A stretch of 37,919 nucleotides of DNA from Algoriphagus sp. (GTDB lineage Bacteria > Bacteroidota > Bacteroidia > Cytophagales > Cyclobacteriaceae), in assembly GCA_030833985.1 (NCBI GenBank), contig JAURGC010000004.1:1-37919 (forward strand), in the 5' to 3' direction. Below, one piece after another: positions 17,431 to 26,373 of this stretch. Made by a program: the position numbers and the translations under genes. The notes beneath the pieces were generated by a model that saw nothing but the letters and a program-made list of their open reading frames with translations, made no database searches and was not told the DNA's origin. How positions within the stretch are numbered: position 1 is the first letter of the stretch; the number at the start of each line of letters is the position of its first letter.

Positions 17431-17994
17431 ATGTCCATTACCTACCGTAAACTATTGGCCTATTTTTTTAGGGGTTTATTATTTTTAACTCCTTTGGCAG
17501 TTACGGTGTACATTGTCTACCAGCTTTTTTTATTCCTTGACAATTTAATCCCTGTTTCAATACCAGGGATTGGGATTTTGATGGTATTGGCACTGATTAC
17601 TTTTGTTGGGTATTTGGCAAGTTTGTTTTTTACAAAGCCGTTATTTGATTGGTTTGAACGTGGGGTATTTAAAATACCTTTTGTCAACCTATTGTATACC
17701 TCAATCAAGGATTTAATGGGGGCTTTTGTGGGTGAAAAAAAGAAATTTAATTCACCCGTCTTAGTAGCTATTTCGGATAATTTACACCGGATTGGCTTCG
17801 TGACTCAGGACGATATGGCTTCAATTGGAATGCCTGATTATGTAGCTGTCTACTTTCCGCATAGTTACAATGTGTCTGGAAACGTGTTCTTGGTAAAGCG
17901 GGAGAACGTAAAGCCACTTACGGGTTTAAAAAATTCAGAAGTAATGAAATTTATGGTGAGTGGAGGGGTGTCTTCTCTGGAAAAAGCGAAATAG
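17431..17994 (+). CDS. DUF502 family membrane protein
   Basis: This 187-residue integral membrane protein has two N-terminal helices (about 12-35 and 44-70) and a soluble C-terminal domain. The conserved features PLAVTVYIVY, the TSIKDLMGAFVGEKKKF segment and the VYFPHSYNVSGNVFLV region belong to DUF502, whose molecular role is unknown. The ATG at 17431 is preferred to the TTG two codons earlier. It converges with the DinB-like gene, with only 12 bases between stops. Confidence 0.85.
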   Translation: MSITYRKLLAYFFRGLLFLTPLAVTVYIVYQLFLFLDNLIPVSIPGIGILMVLALITFVGYLASLFFTKPLFDWFERGVFKIPFVNLLYTSIKDLMGAFVGEKKKFNSPVLVAISDNLHRIGFVTQDDMASIGMPDYVAVYFPHSYNVSGNVFLVKRENVKPLTGLKNSEVMKFMVSGGVSSLEKAK

Positions 17995-18006
17995 TTCTAC
18001 TTGAAA

Positions 18007-18447
18007 TTAGCAGCCAAATTGACTCAAGTGATGATTTACATGCTTGGAGTGAAAGCGCTCCCATTCCTCGAAATTTAGTAAGCCAAAGCCTGGGTGTGGG
18101 GTTTGTTTGGTGGGGTTTTCTTGGAAGAGTAGCTGGTAGGCATCCCAACTTTTAACCAGTTCAGCTTTTGCAGTTTCTAAATCTCCAAATCGAAGGTCAA
18201 GTAACGTATCGGGTAATCCTGGCGCTTTAATTCCCTGTGGAAATGGGATGTCTGTAAAGAGTAGTGCCTGCTTCTGAGCCAACTGTTTTTCAGTAGGCAC
18301 AATTTCTGGGATTGGAATTCTACCCGCGGACATTTTTAGGGTAAGTATCAAATGTTCCACCATGTGCTGCGGCGTAAGGATACCAAATTTAGCTTTCGAG
18401 TGAGTACTCAAGGCTTGTAGTCGTTGGAGTAGTGTTTCTTTGTTCAT
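18007..18447 (-). CDS. DinB-like four-helix protein (DUF1569-type)
   Basis: The 146-residue protein has the histidine arrangement of the DinB/DUF1569 metalloprotein fold: TPQHMVEHL (His28, His32) early, and a C-terminal FHSKHVNHHL (His133, His136, His139, His140). Such proteins bind a divalent metal, and some are thiol-dependent S-transferases. The activity of this one cannot be assigned. It lies downstream of nrdA on the same strand, but the terminator between them suggests separate transcription. Confidence 0.7.
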   Translation of the reverse strand: MNKETLLQRLQALSTHSKAKFGILTPQHMVEHLILTLKMSAGRIPIPEIVPTEKQLAQKQALLFTDIPFPQGIKAPGLPDTLLDLRFGDLETAKAELVKSWDAYQLLFQENPTKQTPHPGFGLLNFEEWERFHSKHVNHHLSQFGC

Positions 18448-18461
18448 GGTTGAAGATATAT

Positions 18462-18490
18462 AAAAAAAGCGTTTGATAGGATCAAACGCC
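18462..18490 (-). terminator. Rho-independent terminator of nrdBA (minus strand)
   Basis: On the minus strand GCGTTTGAT (18489-18481), a three-base loop and ATCAAACGC (18477-18469) form a 9-bp stem followed by seven T. It lies 32 bases past the nrdA stop. Confidence 0.8.
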
Positions 18491-18521
18491 TTTATTCATT
18501 AATGAACTCTAGAATATCGAT

Positions 18522-20921
18522 TTAGCTTCCGCACATTTCGCAGCCCTCTGGATCATCCAATGAGCAGGCAATGGCATCTTGCTTTTGTGTTTTTACGGCT
18601 TCCGTTTCGTTTGCCTTTTCTATTTTTGGTTGCTCTAGTTGAGATTTATCCAAAGTAAACTTAATGGCTGCTGTAGCTGCCTGAGAGCGTAGGTAGTACA
18701 TGCCGGTCTTCAGTCCTTTTTTCCACGCATAGAAGTGCATTGAGGTCAGTTTGCCGAAGTTTGGATCCTGCATGAAGATATTCATGCTTTGAGACTGGCA
18801 AATATAGGCGCCTCGATCTGCAGCCATATCTATGATAATTTTCTGAGAAATCTCCCAAACCGTTTTGTAGAGGTCCTTGATGTTTTGAGGAATTCCTGGT
18901 ACTGCTTGAACAGATCCGTTGGTGGAAATGAGTCGGTTTCTCATCGCATCATTCCATATTCCCAATTCAATCAAATCTTTCATCAAGTGCTTGTTCACTA
19001 CGATAAATTCACCGGAAAGGGTTCTTCTTGTGTAGATATTAGAGGTATATGGCTCAAAGCATTCGTTGTTGCCTAAGATTTGAGAAGTCGAAGCAGTAGG
19101 CATTGGAGCAACCAATAGAGAATTTCTCAAGCCAAATTTCTTCACTTTCTCTTTCAATTGCTCCCAATCGTAACGACTAGATTTAGGAGTAATTCCCCAC
19201 ATGTCAAATTGAAGGATTCCTTTGGACGCTGGGCAACCGTCGTAGGTCTCATAGGTACCTTGAGTCTTTGCAAGCTCCATGGAGGTTTCTACTGCCGCAT
19301 AGTAAATGGTCTCAAATATATCTTCATTGAGTCCTCTAGCTTCGACAGAATCGAAGGGCATGCGAAGCAAAATAAACGCATCTGCTAAACCTTGAATACC
19401 TAGGCCGATTGGTCGGTGTCTGAAGTTGGACTTCCTGGCTTCTTCTACTGGGTAGTAGTTGATATCGATCACCTTGTTGAGATTTCGTGTAGCTACTTTA
19501 GTGATCTCGTACAATTTCTGGTGGTCAAAGCGGAGCACCCCATCTTCCCCAGCGATCACAAATTTCGGAAGTGCAATAGAGGCAAGGTTACATACTGCTA
19601 CTTCATCAGGAGCTGTATATTCGATGATCTCGGTGCAGAGGTTAGAAGATTTGATGGTTCCCAAATTTTGCTGGTTGGATTTCCCATTTGCAGCATCTTT
19701 GTAGAGCATGTAGGGAGTGCCCGTTTCGATTTGTGATTCCAACACTTCAAACCAGAGTTCTTGCGCCTTCATTGTTTCACGAGCTCTACCTTCCTTCTCG
19801 TACTTTTCGTACAAGCGCTCAAATTCTGCTCCATGGCAATCTGCAAGACCAGGGGCTTCATTAGGACAGAAGAGTGACCAATCTTCGTTATTTTCCACAC
19901 GTTTCATGAACAAGTCAGGAATCCAGAGCGCATAGAATAAATCTCTTGCTCGCATTTCTTCCTTGCCATGGTTTCTTCGAAGTTCTAAGAAGTCCTTGAT
20001 ATCGGCATGCCAGGGTTCTAGATAGATAGCGAAACTACCTTTACGTTTTCCTCCCCCTTGATCTACATAACGAGCGGTCATGTCAAAGTTACGAAGCATC
20101 GGTACGATCCCGTTGGATACCCCATTGGTGCCTTTAATGTAGCTTCCCTTGGCACGGACGTTGTGGATAGAAAGGCCAATACCTCCGGCAGACTGGGAGA
20201 TCTTCGCACATTGCTTCAAGGTATCGTAGATGCCATCAATGCTATCGTCCTTCATAGTCAATAGAAAGCAAGAAGAAAGCTGTGGCTTCGGGGTACCTGC
20301 ATTAAATAGAGTTGGAGTGGCATGTGTAAACCATTTTTCAGAAAGCAGGTCGTAAGTTTCGATCGCCGCATCCAAATCCTCCCTGTGAATTCCTACAGCC
20401 ACTCGCATCAGCATGTGTTGAGGACGTTCTACTACTTTGCCATCCAACCGGATGAGGTAACTTCTTTCTAAGGTTTTGAACCCAAAATAATCGTAACTAA
20501 AATCACGCTTGTAATCGATCGCCTCATCGAGTTTTGCCGCATGTTTTTTGATGATTCCATACACCTCAGTGTCTAGGAGTTGTGCATTCTCTCCTGTTTT
20601 TGGATTGACATGCGTATACAGCCTTTTCATGGTATTTGAAAAAGACTGGCTTGTGGTTTTGTGTAGGTTTGAGATAGCAATTCGTGCCGCCAAAATCGCA
20701 TAATCTGGGTGCCTTACGGTGAGTGAGGCACAGACTTCTGCAGCAAGGTTATCAAGTTCGGAAGTGGTCACCCCATCGTATAGTCCATCGATTACCTTTT
20801 TGGCTACTTCAATGGGTTGAATAAATTTGGGATCTAGTTCATAGCAGAGGTTCTCTATCCTTGCAGTGATCTTGTCGAATCGTACGGATTCTCTTCTTCC
20901 GTCTCGTTTAATTACTAACAT
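18522..20921 (-). CDS. nrdA: Ribonucleoside-diphosphate reductase class Ia, alpha subunit
   Basis: NrdA reduces ribonucleoside diphosphates to deoxy forms for DNA synthesis. The 799 residues begin with a complete ATP-cone (about 1-90), so overall-activity control by ATP/dATP is expected. Catalytic segments are SSCFLL, NLCTEI (radical cysteine region) and [23 protein letters not shown]. The C-terminus ends with the swinging-arm cysteine pair CEMC, which is re-reduced by thioredoxin or glutaredoxin. nrdB lies upstream on the same strand with a 47-base gap, so the order is nrdB-nrdA. There is no nrdH or nrdI nearby, which also supports class Ia. Confidence 0.96.
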   Translation of the reverse strand: MLVIKRDGRRESVRFDKITARIENLCYELDPKFIQPIEVAKKVIDGLYDGVTTSELDNLAAEVCASLTVRHPDYAILAARIAISNLHKTTSQSFSNTMKRLYTHVNPKTGENAQLLDTEVYGIIKKHAAKLDEAIDYKRDFSYDYFGFKTLERSYLIRLDGKVVERPQHMLMRVAVGIHREDLDAAIETYDLLSEKWFTHATPTLFNAGTPKPQLSSCFLLTMKDDSIDGIYDTLKQCAKISQSAGGIGLSIHNVRAKGSYIKGTNGVSNGIVPMLRNFDMTARYVDQGGGKRKGSFAIYLEPWHADIKDFLELRRNHGKEEMRARDLFYALWIPDLFMKRVENNEDWSLFCPNEAPGLADCHGAEFERLYEKYEKEGRARETMKAQELWFEVLESQIETGTPYMLYKDAANGKSNQQNLGTIKSSNLCTEIIEYTAPDEVAVCNLASIALPKFVIAGEDGVLRFDHQKLYEITKVATRNLNKVIDINYYPVEEARKSNFRHRPIGLGIQGLADAFILLRMPFDSVEARGLNEDIFETIYYAAVETSMELAKTQGTYETYDGCPASKGILQFDMWGITPKSSRYDWEQLKEKVKKFGLRNSLLVAPMPTASTSQILGNNECFEPYTSNIYTRRTLSGEFIVVNKHLMKDLIELGIWNDAMRNRLISTNGSVQAVPGIPQNIKDLYKTVWEISQKIIIDMAADRGAYICQSQSMNIFMQDPNFGKLTSMHFYAWKKGLKTGMYYLRSQAATAAIKFTLDKSQLEQPKIEKANETEAVKTQKQDAIACSLDDPEGCEMCGS

Positions 20922-20968
20922 ACTCAGGCGAATTTTAAGGGGTGGTTGAATTAGGTGATTTTGGGTAA

Positions 20969-21949
20969 TTAGAAATCTTCTTCGATTGAGAATCGAGCGG
21001 CGCTGTCAGCGGGTTCGGTTGATTTCATCACCCCAGCTTTTTGGTAGTCACCTACTCGTTTTTCGAAGAAGTTTGTTTTGCCTTGCAAGGAAATCATATC
21101 CATGAAGTCGAAAGGATTGGTACTGTTCCATACTTTCTCACATCCGAGTTCCATCAGCAATCTGTCTGCCACAAACTCAATGTATTGACACATCAAATCT
21201 GAGTTCATTCCGATGAGACGTACTGGCAAAGCATCGGTTACAAATTCTTTTTCAATTGCTACTGCATCCATGATGATTTCACGTACAGTTTCTTTTGGAA
21301 GCTGATTATTGACATGCTTGGTATACAGATGGCAAGCAAAATCACAGTGCAATCCCTCGTCTCGTGAGATCAATTCATTGGAGAAGGTTAATCCAGGCAT
21401 GAGGCCTCTTTTCTTCAACCAGAAGATGGAGCAGAAGGAACCGGAGAAGAAGATGCCTTCTACAGCAGCAAAGGCAATCAGTCTTTCTTGGAAGCTTCCA
21501 TTGTCAATCCAGCGTAGGGCCCAATCCGCTTTTTTCTTCACGCAGTCGATGTGTTCGATGGCATTTAGTAGGCGATCTCGTTCTACGTTATCTTTGATGT
21601 ATGTATCAATGAGGAGCGAGTAAGTTTCCGAGTGAATATTTTCCATAGCTATTTGGAAGCCATAGAAAAACTTTGCTTCAGTGTATTGTACTTCTGCTAC
21701 AAAGTGCTCTGCTAGGTTTTCATTTACAATTCCATCAGAAGCAGCAAAAAAGGCAAGCACGTGGGATACGAAGTGCCTTTCTCCATCATTCAAATTTTTC
21801 CAGTCAGTAAGGTCTTGACTCAAATCAATTTCCTCTGCTGTCCAGAAACTTGCTTCTGCTTTTTTGTAATACTGCCAAATGTCAGCGTGTTGGATTGGAA
21901 AAAGGACAAATCGGTTACTGTTTTCTTGTAAAATCGGCTCTTGCTGCAT
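20969..21949 (-). CDS. nrdB: Ribonucleoside-diphosphate reductase class Ia, beta subunit
   Basis: NrdB houses the di-iron centre and the tyrosyl radical that starts catalysis in NrdA. Iron ligands are visible at Asp72 (ASDGIVNEN), Glu103 and His106 ([10 protein letters not shown]), and later in DEGLHCDF. The radical tyrosine is present at 110, four residues after the histidine, as in classical R2. The sequence [13 protein letters not shown] resembles eukaryotic R2 more than E. coli NrdB. The length (326 residues) is normal. The C-terminal tail that docks on NrdA ends FSIEEDF. It is the first gene of the nrdBA unit, with an unusually long upstream region. Confidence 0.96.
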   Translation of the reverse strand: MQQEPILQENSNRFVLFPIQHADIWQYYKKAEASFWTAEEIDLSQDLTDWKNLNDGERHFVSHVLAFFAASDGIVNENLAEHFVAEVQYTEAKFFYGFQIAMENIHSETYSLLIDTYIKDNVERDRLLNAIEHIDCVKKKADWALRWIDNGSFQERLIAFAAVEGIFFSGSFCSIFWLKKRGLMPGLTFSNELISRDEGLHCDFACHLYTKHVNNQLPKETVREIIMDAVAIEKEFVTDALPVRLIGMNSDLMCQYIEFVADRLLMELGCEKVWNSTNPFDFMDMISLQGKTNFFEKRVGDYQKAGVMKSTEPADSAARFSIEEDF

Positions 21950-22011
21950 CGCTCTCTAAATTTATTTAATCAATTGGTAGTGGATGGAAGACTAAAATAC
22001 GCCTTCAAGGA

Positions 22012-22036
22012 TTCCTAGGATAGGAAGATGCTTCCT
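22012..22036 (-). promoter_or_regulatory. Overlapping, mutually exclusive hairpins in the nrdB leader
   Basis: TTCCTA (22012-22017) pairs with TAGGAA (22021-22026) across a GGA loop. AGGAAG (22022-22027) also pairs perfectly with CTTCCT (22031-22036) across an ATG loop. The shared middle segment can join only one partner at a time. The element lies 63-87 bases before the nrdB ATG. Confidence 0.35.
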
Positions 22037-22114
22037 TTGTAGAGGAGCATATAAACAAATATGAGGATCAAAAAGGGAATAAAAAAGTCAAAAAGTGGAG
22101 CAAATTTTAAAATA

Positions 22115-22127
22115 TGACCAAAGGTCA
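22115..22127. promoter_or_regulatory. Inverted repeat TGACC-AAA-GGTCA upstream of nrdB
   Basis: A perfect 5-bp inverted repeat with a three-base centre lies 166 bases before the nrdB ATG. Its form suits a dimeric regulator. It is not an evident NrdR box. Confidence 0.3.
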
Positions 22128-22153
22128 AAAAATACATAAAATACAAACAGTCA

Positions 22154-22181
22154 ATACTTTAATATATCTAAAATAAAGTAT
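22154..22181. promoter_or_regulatory. Inverted repeat ATACTTTA-N12-TAAAGTAT upstream of nrdB
   Basis: Two 8-base half sites are exact complements, centre to centre 20 bases, about 205-232 bases before the nrdB ATG. In such AT-rich sequence chance is possible. Confidence 0.3.
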
Positions 22182-22487
22182 ATAATCAATTTAATTCTTG
22201 AATATAGGGCGATTGAATATTTTTAAAATTGTAAAAAAAAGTTTTTGTGGAGTAGTCCTGACCCCTGTTTTGAACGATGGTCAAATTAAATTTCATGTAT
22301 GTATAGTTTTGTTTACTATTGAAAAACAAGGCATTAGTATCAAAACTAATTCAGTTCAATTAAAATAGAGGGAAGGCAAACTTGACATACTTTTAATCGT
22401 GAAAATTGAGCAAGAAGGAGGAATCGATTCCGTCGTCTATTCTTTCATCATTTTTTAGGAAAGTTTTTTTAGTTTCAATTCAATTCC

Positions 22488-22495
22488 TATATTTG
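22488..22495 (+). promoter_or_regulatory. -7 box (TATATTTG) of rplU-rpmA
   Basis: The perfect TAnnTTTG match is followed 28 bases later by the rplU ATG. Transcription from it would begin downstream of the apparent N-terminal extension codons, confirming the short form of L21. Confidence 0.6.
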
Positions 22496-22522
22496 CACTC
22501 CGATTTCGATAAATCAAGCAAC

Positions 22523-22834
22523 ATGTACGCAATTGTTAACATCGCAGGAAAGCAGTTCAAAGTAACAAAAGATCAGTTCGTCTATGCCCCCAAAATGGCA
22601 GGTGAAACTGGCGCTTCCGTCGAATTTGACCAGGTCTTATTGGCAGAAGCCAACGGCACTGTGTCTGTAGGAGCTCCCCTACTTGCAGGAGCAAAGGTAT
22701 CCGGAAAAATTTTGGATCATGTGAAAGGTGACAAAGTGATTGTCTTTAAAAAGAAGCGCCGTAAGGGCTACAAAAAGAAGAACGGTCACCGACAAGACTT
22801 CACCAAAGTAATGATTGAATCGATCACGCTATAA
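22523..22834 (+). CDS. rplU: 50S ribosomal protein L21
   Basis: L21 binds 23S rRNA in the large subunit. The 103-residue protein starts MYAIVNIAGKQFKVTKDQ, the conserved N-terminus, and carries the basic motif KVIVFKKKRRKGYKKKNGHRQ near the end. The frame is open for 39 more codons upstream, but that stretch holds the promoter box and has no L21 homology. rpmA follows after 36 bases, the usual pairing. Confidence 0.97.
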   Translation: MYAIVNIAGKQFKVTKDQFVYAPKMAGETGASVEFDQVLLAEANGTVSVGAPLLAGAKVSGKILDHVKGDKVIVFKKKRRKGYKKKNGHRQDFTKVMIESITL

Positions 22835-22870
22835 GACAATTAGCCAAGAAATCCATAAACGAATAAAACC

Positions 22871-23131
22871 ATGGCACACAAAAAAGGTGTAGGTAGTTCC
22901 AAGAACGGTCGTGAGTCACATTCCAAAAGATTGGGTGTGAAGAAGTTCGGCGGTGAAGTAGTCATCGCAGGAAACATCCTAGTAAGACAAAGAGGCACAA
23001 AACACCACCCTGGATTGAATGTGGGTGTTGGCAAAGACCACACACTATTCGCATTGACTAATGGTGTAGTGGCATTCAAGAAAAAATTCGATGGTAGATC
23101 GTACGTGAGCATTGTTCCTGCTCAGGATTAA
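22871..23131 (+). CDS. rpmA: 50S ribosomal protein L27
   Basis: L27 lies near the peptidyl transferase centre. The 86-residue product starts [16 protein letters not shown], with no cleavable Firmicutes-type leader. It contains the family sequence [17 protein letters not shown] and GKDHTLFAL. It is co-transcribed with rplU and followed by a terminator. In many bacteria obgE follows these two genes; here obgE is 22 kb away. Confidence 0.97.
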   Translation: MAHKKGVGSSKNGRESHSKRLGVKKFGGEVVIAGNILVRQRGTKHHPGLNVGVGKDHTLFALTNGVVAFKKKFDGRSYVSIVPAQD

Positions 23132-23151
23132 TCTCCATACACAACGCAAAT

Positions 23152-23181
23152 AAACCTCTTCTTTGGAAGAGGTTTTTTTTT
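23152..23181 (+). terminator. Rho-independent terminator after rpmA
   Basis: A 10-bp stem (23152-23161 with 23166-23175, AAACCTCTTC arm) and a TTTG loop lead into a T tract to 23181. Confidence 0.9.
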
Positions 23182-23275
23182 GTCCTTTTCCCATCTTTTT
23201 ACCACTAGTCAATTTTTTTCACTTCCTTTTCTTACTTTTCCATTACTTTAAAACGAGCAATTAATTCAACCCATC

Positions 23276-26200
23276 ATGATTTCTTTTCCATCTTTTCTTC
23301 GCAGGGGTGTTTTCCTCCTACTCTTACTTCTAAGTTTATCTAGTCATGGGCAGCAAGTACCTGACCCCAAATTGTACGATGCTGTTCAATGGCGCCTAGT
23401 TGGGCCATTTAGAGGAGGCCGTGCAGATGGGGTAACAGGTGTTAAAGGAAATGATAAATCCTATTACTTCGCATCTACTGGTGGCGGAATTTGGAAAACC
23501 AGTAATGCAGGCCAAACCTGGAAATCTGTTTCCGATGGATTCTTTGGAGGATCCATGGGCGCAGTGGCTGTAGCAGAAAGTGATACTGCTGTGGTTTACG
23601 CTGGAGGCGGAGAAAAAACCGTCCGAGGCAACGTTTCTTTTGGCTATGGCATCTGGAGAAGTGCAGATGCCGGTAAAACCTGGGCTCGTGCTGGACTGGA
23701 TAAAAGCCGATTTATTTCTCGCCTTCGCATCCATCCCACCAATCCCGATGTGGTATACGCGGCAGTATTGGGAGATGTTTTCAAGCCTGATGCAACTCGA
23801 GGGGTGTACAAAACTATTGATGGCGGAAAAACTTGGGAACAGCTACTTTTTGTAGATGACATCTCTGGCGCTGTAGATTTGGTGTTGGATCCCAACAATC
23901 CTGAAGTAGTCTATGCATCTACTTGGCAATTGCAACGGACTCCCTATAGTTTGGAAAGCGGTGGGCCGGGGTCTAAACTTTTTAAATCCTCGAATGGTGG
24001 GAAAACTTGGGAAGAACTATCTTCTAAAGAAACCTTCCCAAAAGGGATACTTGGGATTATGGGAATTGCCGTGTCTCCAAAAAATTCCAATCGACTGTAT
24101 GCCATTATCGAAAATGATAAAGGAGGCGTATATACTTCCAAAGATGCTGGACAGACTTGGGAACTGGTCAATGAAAATCGGAACCTACGTCAACGTGCCT
24201 GGTATTATTCTCGAATCTTTGCAGACACCCAAGACGAGGAAACTCTCTATGTACTCAACGTGAGTTACCACAAATCCACGGATGGGGGAAAAACCTTTAA
24301 AGGGGCGAATGCTCCGCATGGGGACCACCACGACCTGTGGATTGACCCAATGAATAACCAGCGAATGATCATCGCCGACGATGGAGGTGCTCAAATCTCT
24401 GAAGATGGGGGTACCACTTGGTCTTCCATGATGAATCAACCGACCTCTCAGTTTTACCGAGTGACGACCGACAATAGCTTCCCTTATCGCATCTATGGCG
24501 CTCAGCAAGACAATTCTACCGTTCGAATTCGCCATCGTAATGATGGTGGAGCAATTACTGAATCAGATTGGGAGCCTACTGCCGGTGGTGAGTCAGGATG
24601 GATTGCACCGGATCCCCTAGATAATGATATCGTCTATGGTGGATCCTATGGTGGACTGCTCACGCGTGAGAACCATCGAAATGGTGCCTCGCGCACAGTC
24701 AATGTATGGCCAGATAACCCAATGGGACATGGAGCAGAGGGCATGAAGTACCGCTTCCAATGGAACTTTCCCATTTTCTTTTCCCCTCACAACCCAAGAT
24801 TACTTTATACGACTAGTAACCAATTTCACCGCTCTACCAATGAAGGACAAACTTGGGAGGTGTTTTCTCCAGATTTGACTCGAAATGATAAAAGCAAACT
24901 AGGTCCTTCAGGAGGTCCAATCACCAAGGACAATACTTCTGTGGAATACTATGCTACCATTTTTACTGCGGCAGAATCTCCAGTGAAACCAGGTGTAATC
25001 TGGGCAGGATCTGACGATGGATTGGTTCATGTAACTGTAGATAACGGAAAAACTTGGCAAAATGTCACACCAAAAGACCTACCTGAATGGCTTCAAATCA
25101 ATTCCATCGAGGCAAGTCCATTTGCTGCAGGTGAGGCCTATTTTGCAGCTACAGGATACAAGAGTGGCAACTTTGCCCCTTATCTCTACAAAACTAAGGA
25201 TTATGGAAAGACCTGGACCAAGATTGTCTCAGGAATCAATGAAGAACACTTTACTCGGGTAGTTCGGGCAGATCCAGCTAAAAAAGGAATGCTTTATGCT
25301 GGCACGGAAACAGGCATGTACTATTCTAAAGATGATGGTGGTAGCTGGCATTCCCTACAATTGAATTTGCCTATCGTTCCAATTACGGATTTGACGATCA
25401 AGGAAAATAATTTGATTGCAGCTACCCAAGGCAGATCTTTTTGGATCATCGATGATCTGACAGTCCTTCATCAAGCAGAAGGGGGATTGGAGAACAAGCC
25501 CTTTCACCTGTACAAGCCACAGGACTCCTACCGAATTGACGGGATGAAGCGAGTAAGCTTAACGAATGGTAGCAATCGTCCAGGTGGCGTCTTGGTGTAT
25601 TATTTCCTGAAAGAGAAGCCTTCTGGAGAAGTGAAAATTGAATTCTTTAATGACCAAAATCAACTTATTCGTTGGTTCTCTACCAAAGGGGTCAATGGGG
25701 ATACGCTGAAGGTTAAACCCGGTTCTGGAGAATTTAATTGGAATTTACGCACCGAAAATGCCGAAGGATTTGAAGGGATGATTCTTTGGGCAGCTAACCT
25801 TAGAGGGCCTAAGGTCGTACCTGGCACCTACAAAGTGCGCATGACCGTAGATGGTCAATCTCAAGAGCAAAACTTCAAGGTGCTTGCAGACCCTCGTTAT
25901 GAATCCAGTCAAGAAGACTTGGAAGCACAATACAACTACTTGTTGGCGGTACGCGATAAAATTACAGAAACGCACCAAGCGATCAAATTGATTCGAGTGT
26001 ACCGCACTGAATTGGATTCGCTTACAACCAAGCCGGAGAACCTTGATCAAATCAAAGCAGAAATGCAAGCAATTGAAGAGACCCTTTACCAGACGCAAAA
26101 TCGAAGTGGACAGGATCCGCTCAACTTCCCCATTCGACTCAACAACAAGTTGGCCCACTTGAGCAGTGTAGTTGGAAATGGAGATTACCGACCTACTGAT

Positions 26201-26338
26201 TCTTCAGAAGAGGTACGAAAGGAACTCACGGAACAAATTGATGTACAACTGGCACGATTCCGAAAGTTGGAACGCGAACAAATCTCTAGAGTCTTGAATA
26301 TCGAGGAGATGAAAACAAAGTTGGAAAAGAAAAAATAA
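23276..26338 (+). CDS. Large secreted BNR/Asp-box beta-propeller protein (sortilin/VPS10-like)
   Basis: This 1020-residue exported protein has a signal peptide (about 1-25, ending SHGQ) and begins WRLVGPFRGGRADGV, typical of Bacteroidota proteins annotated as glycosyl hydrolase or VPS10-domain protein. I count eleven Asp-box (S/T-x-D-x-G-x-T-W) repeats, for example SNAGQTW, SADAGKTW, IDGGKTW, SNGGKTW, KDAGQTW, TDGGKTF, EDGGTTW, TNEGQTW, VDNGKTW, KDYGKTW and KDDGGSW. They imply one large or two tandem beta-propellers up to about residue 730. A beta domain and a charged helical tail (about 860-1020) follow. There is no sorting domain at the C-terminus. Catalytic residues cannot be assigned, so hydrolase activity is unproven. 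Confidence 0.85.
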   Translation: MISFPSFLRRGVFLLLLLLSLSSHGQQVPDPKLYDAVQWRLVGPFRGGRADGVTGVKGNDKSYYFASTGGGIWKTSNAGQTWKSVSDGFFGGSMGAVAVAESDTAVVYAGGGEKTVRGNVSFGYGIWRSADAGKTWARAGLDKSRFISRLRIHPTNPDVVYAAVLGDVFKPDATRGVYKTIDGGKTWEQLLFVDDISGAVDLVLDPNNPEVVYASTWQLQRTPYSLESGGPGSKLFKSSNGGKTWEELSSKETFPKGILGIMGIAVSPKNSNRLYAIIENDKGGVYTSKDAGQTWELVNENRNLRQRAWYYSRIFADTQDEETLYVLNVSYHKSTDGGKTFKGANAPHGDHHDLWIDPMNNQRMIIADDGGAQISEDGGTTWSSMMNQPTSQFYRVTTDNSFPYRIYGAQQDNSTVRIRHRNDGGAITESDWEPTAGGESGWIAPDPLDNDIVYGGSYGGLLTRENHRNGASRTVNVWPDNPMGHGAEGMKYRFQWNFPIFFSPHNPRLLYTTSNQFHRSTNEGQTWEVFSPDLTRNDKSKLGPSGGPITKDNTSVEYYATIFTAAESPVKPGVIWAGSDDGLVHVTVDNGKTWQNVTPKDLPEWLQINSIEASPFAAGEAYFAATGYKSGNFAPYLYKTKDYGKTWTKIVSGINEEHFTRVVRADPAKKGMLYAGTETGMYYSKDDGGSWHSLQLNLPIVPITDLTIKENNLIAATQGRSFWIIDDLTVLHQAEGGLENKPFHLYKPQDSYRIDGMKRVSLTNGSNRPGGVLVYYFLKEKPSGEVKIEFFNDQNQLIRWFSTKGVNGDTLKVKPGSGEFNWNLRTENAEGFEGMILWAANLRGPKVVPGTYKVRMTVDGQSQEQNFKVLADPRYESSQEDLEAQYNYLLAVRDKITETHQAIKLIRVYRTELDSLTTKPENLDQIKAEMQAIEETLYQTQNRSGQDPLNFPIRLNNKLAHLSSVVGNGDYRPTDSSEEVRKELTEQIDVQLARFRKLEREQISRVLNIEEMKTKLEKKK

Positions 26339-26342
26339 ACAG

Positions 26343-26373
26343 AAGGGCCCCGCAAGTTGGGGCCTTTTTTTTT
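26343..26373 (+). terminator. Rho-independent terminator after the BNR protein
   Basis: GGCCCC (26346-26351) and GGGGCC (26359-26364) form the stem, extended by A-T and wobble pairs, and are followed by nine T. The T run reaches the stop codon of the convergent rhomboid frame. Confidence 0.88.

Larger units (their letters stand above)
21950..22487. other. Long AT-rich intergenic region between nrdB and rplU
   Basis: This is the only gene-free stretch above 300 bases. I find no credible coding frame, tRNA or other RNA gene in it. It holds two overlapping hairpins (22012-22036), two spaced inverted repeats (22115-22127 and 22154-22181), three copies of TCAAAAA (22068, 22088 and 22125, the first two 20 bases apart), and an isolated plus-strand TAGTTTTG at 22304-22311. 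On the minus strand CATATTTG (22063-22056) is one base off the -7 consensus and could serve nrdB. It probably contains the control region of nrdBA. Confidence 0.5.

Noticed and set aside
22382-22410. TTGACA resembling a classical -35 box
   Set aside because: No -10 hexamer follows at 16-18 bases, and Bacteroidota sigma factors use a different consensus.
22406-22522. Possible N-terminal extension of L21
   Set aside because: It begins with TTG, has no L21 homology and contains the TATATTTG promoter box; the real start is ATG 22523.
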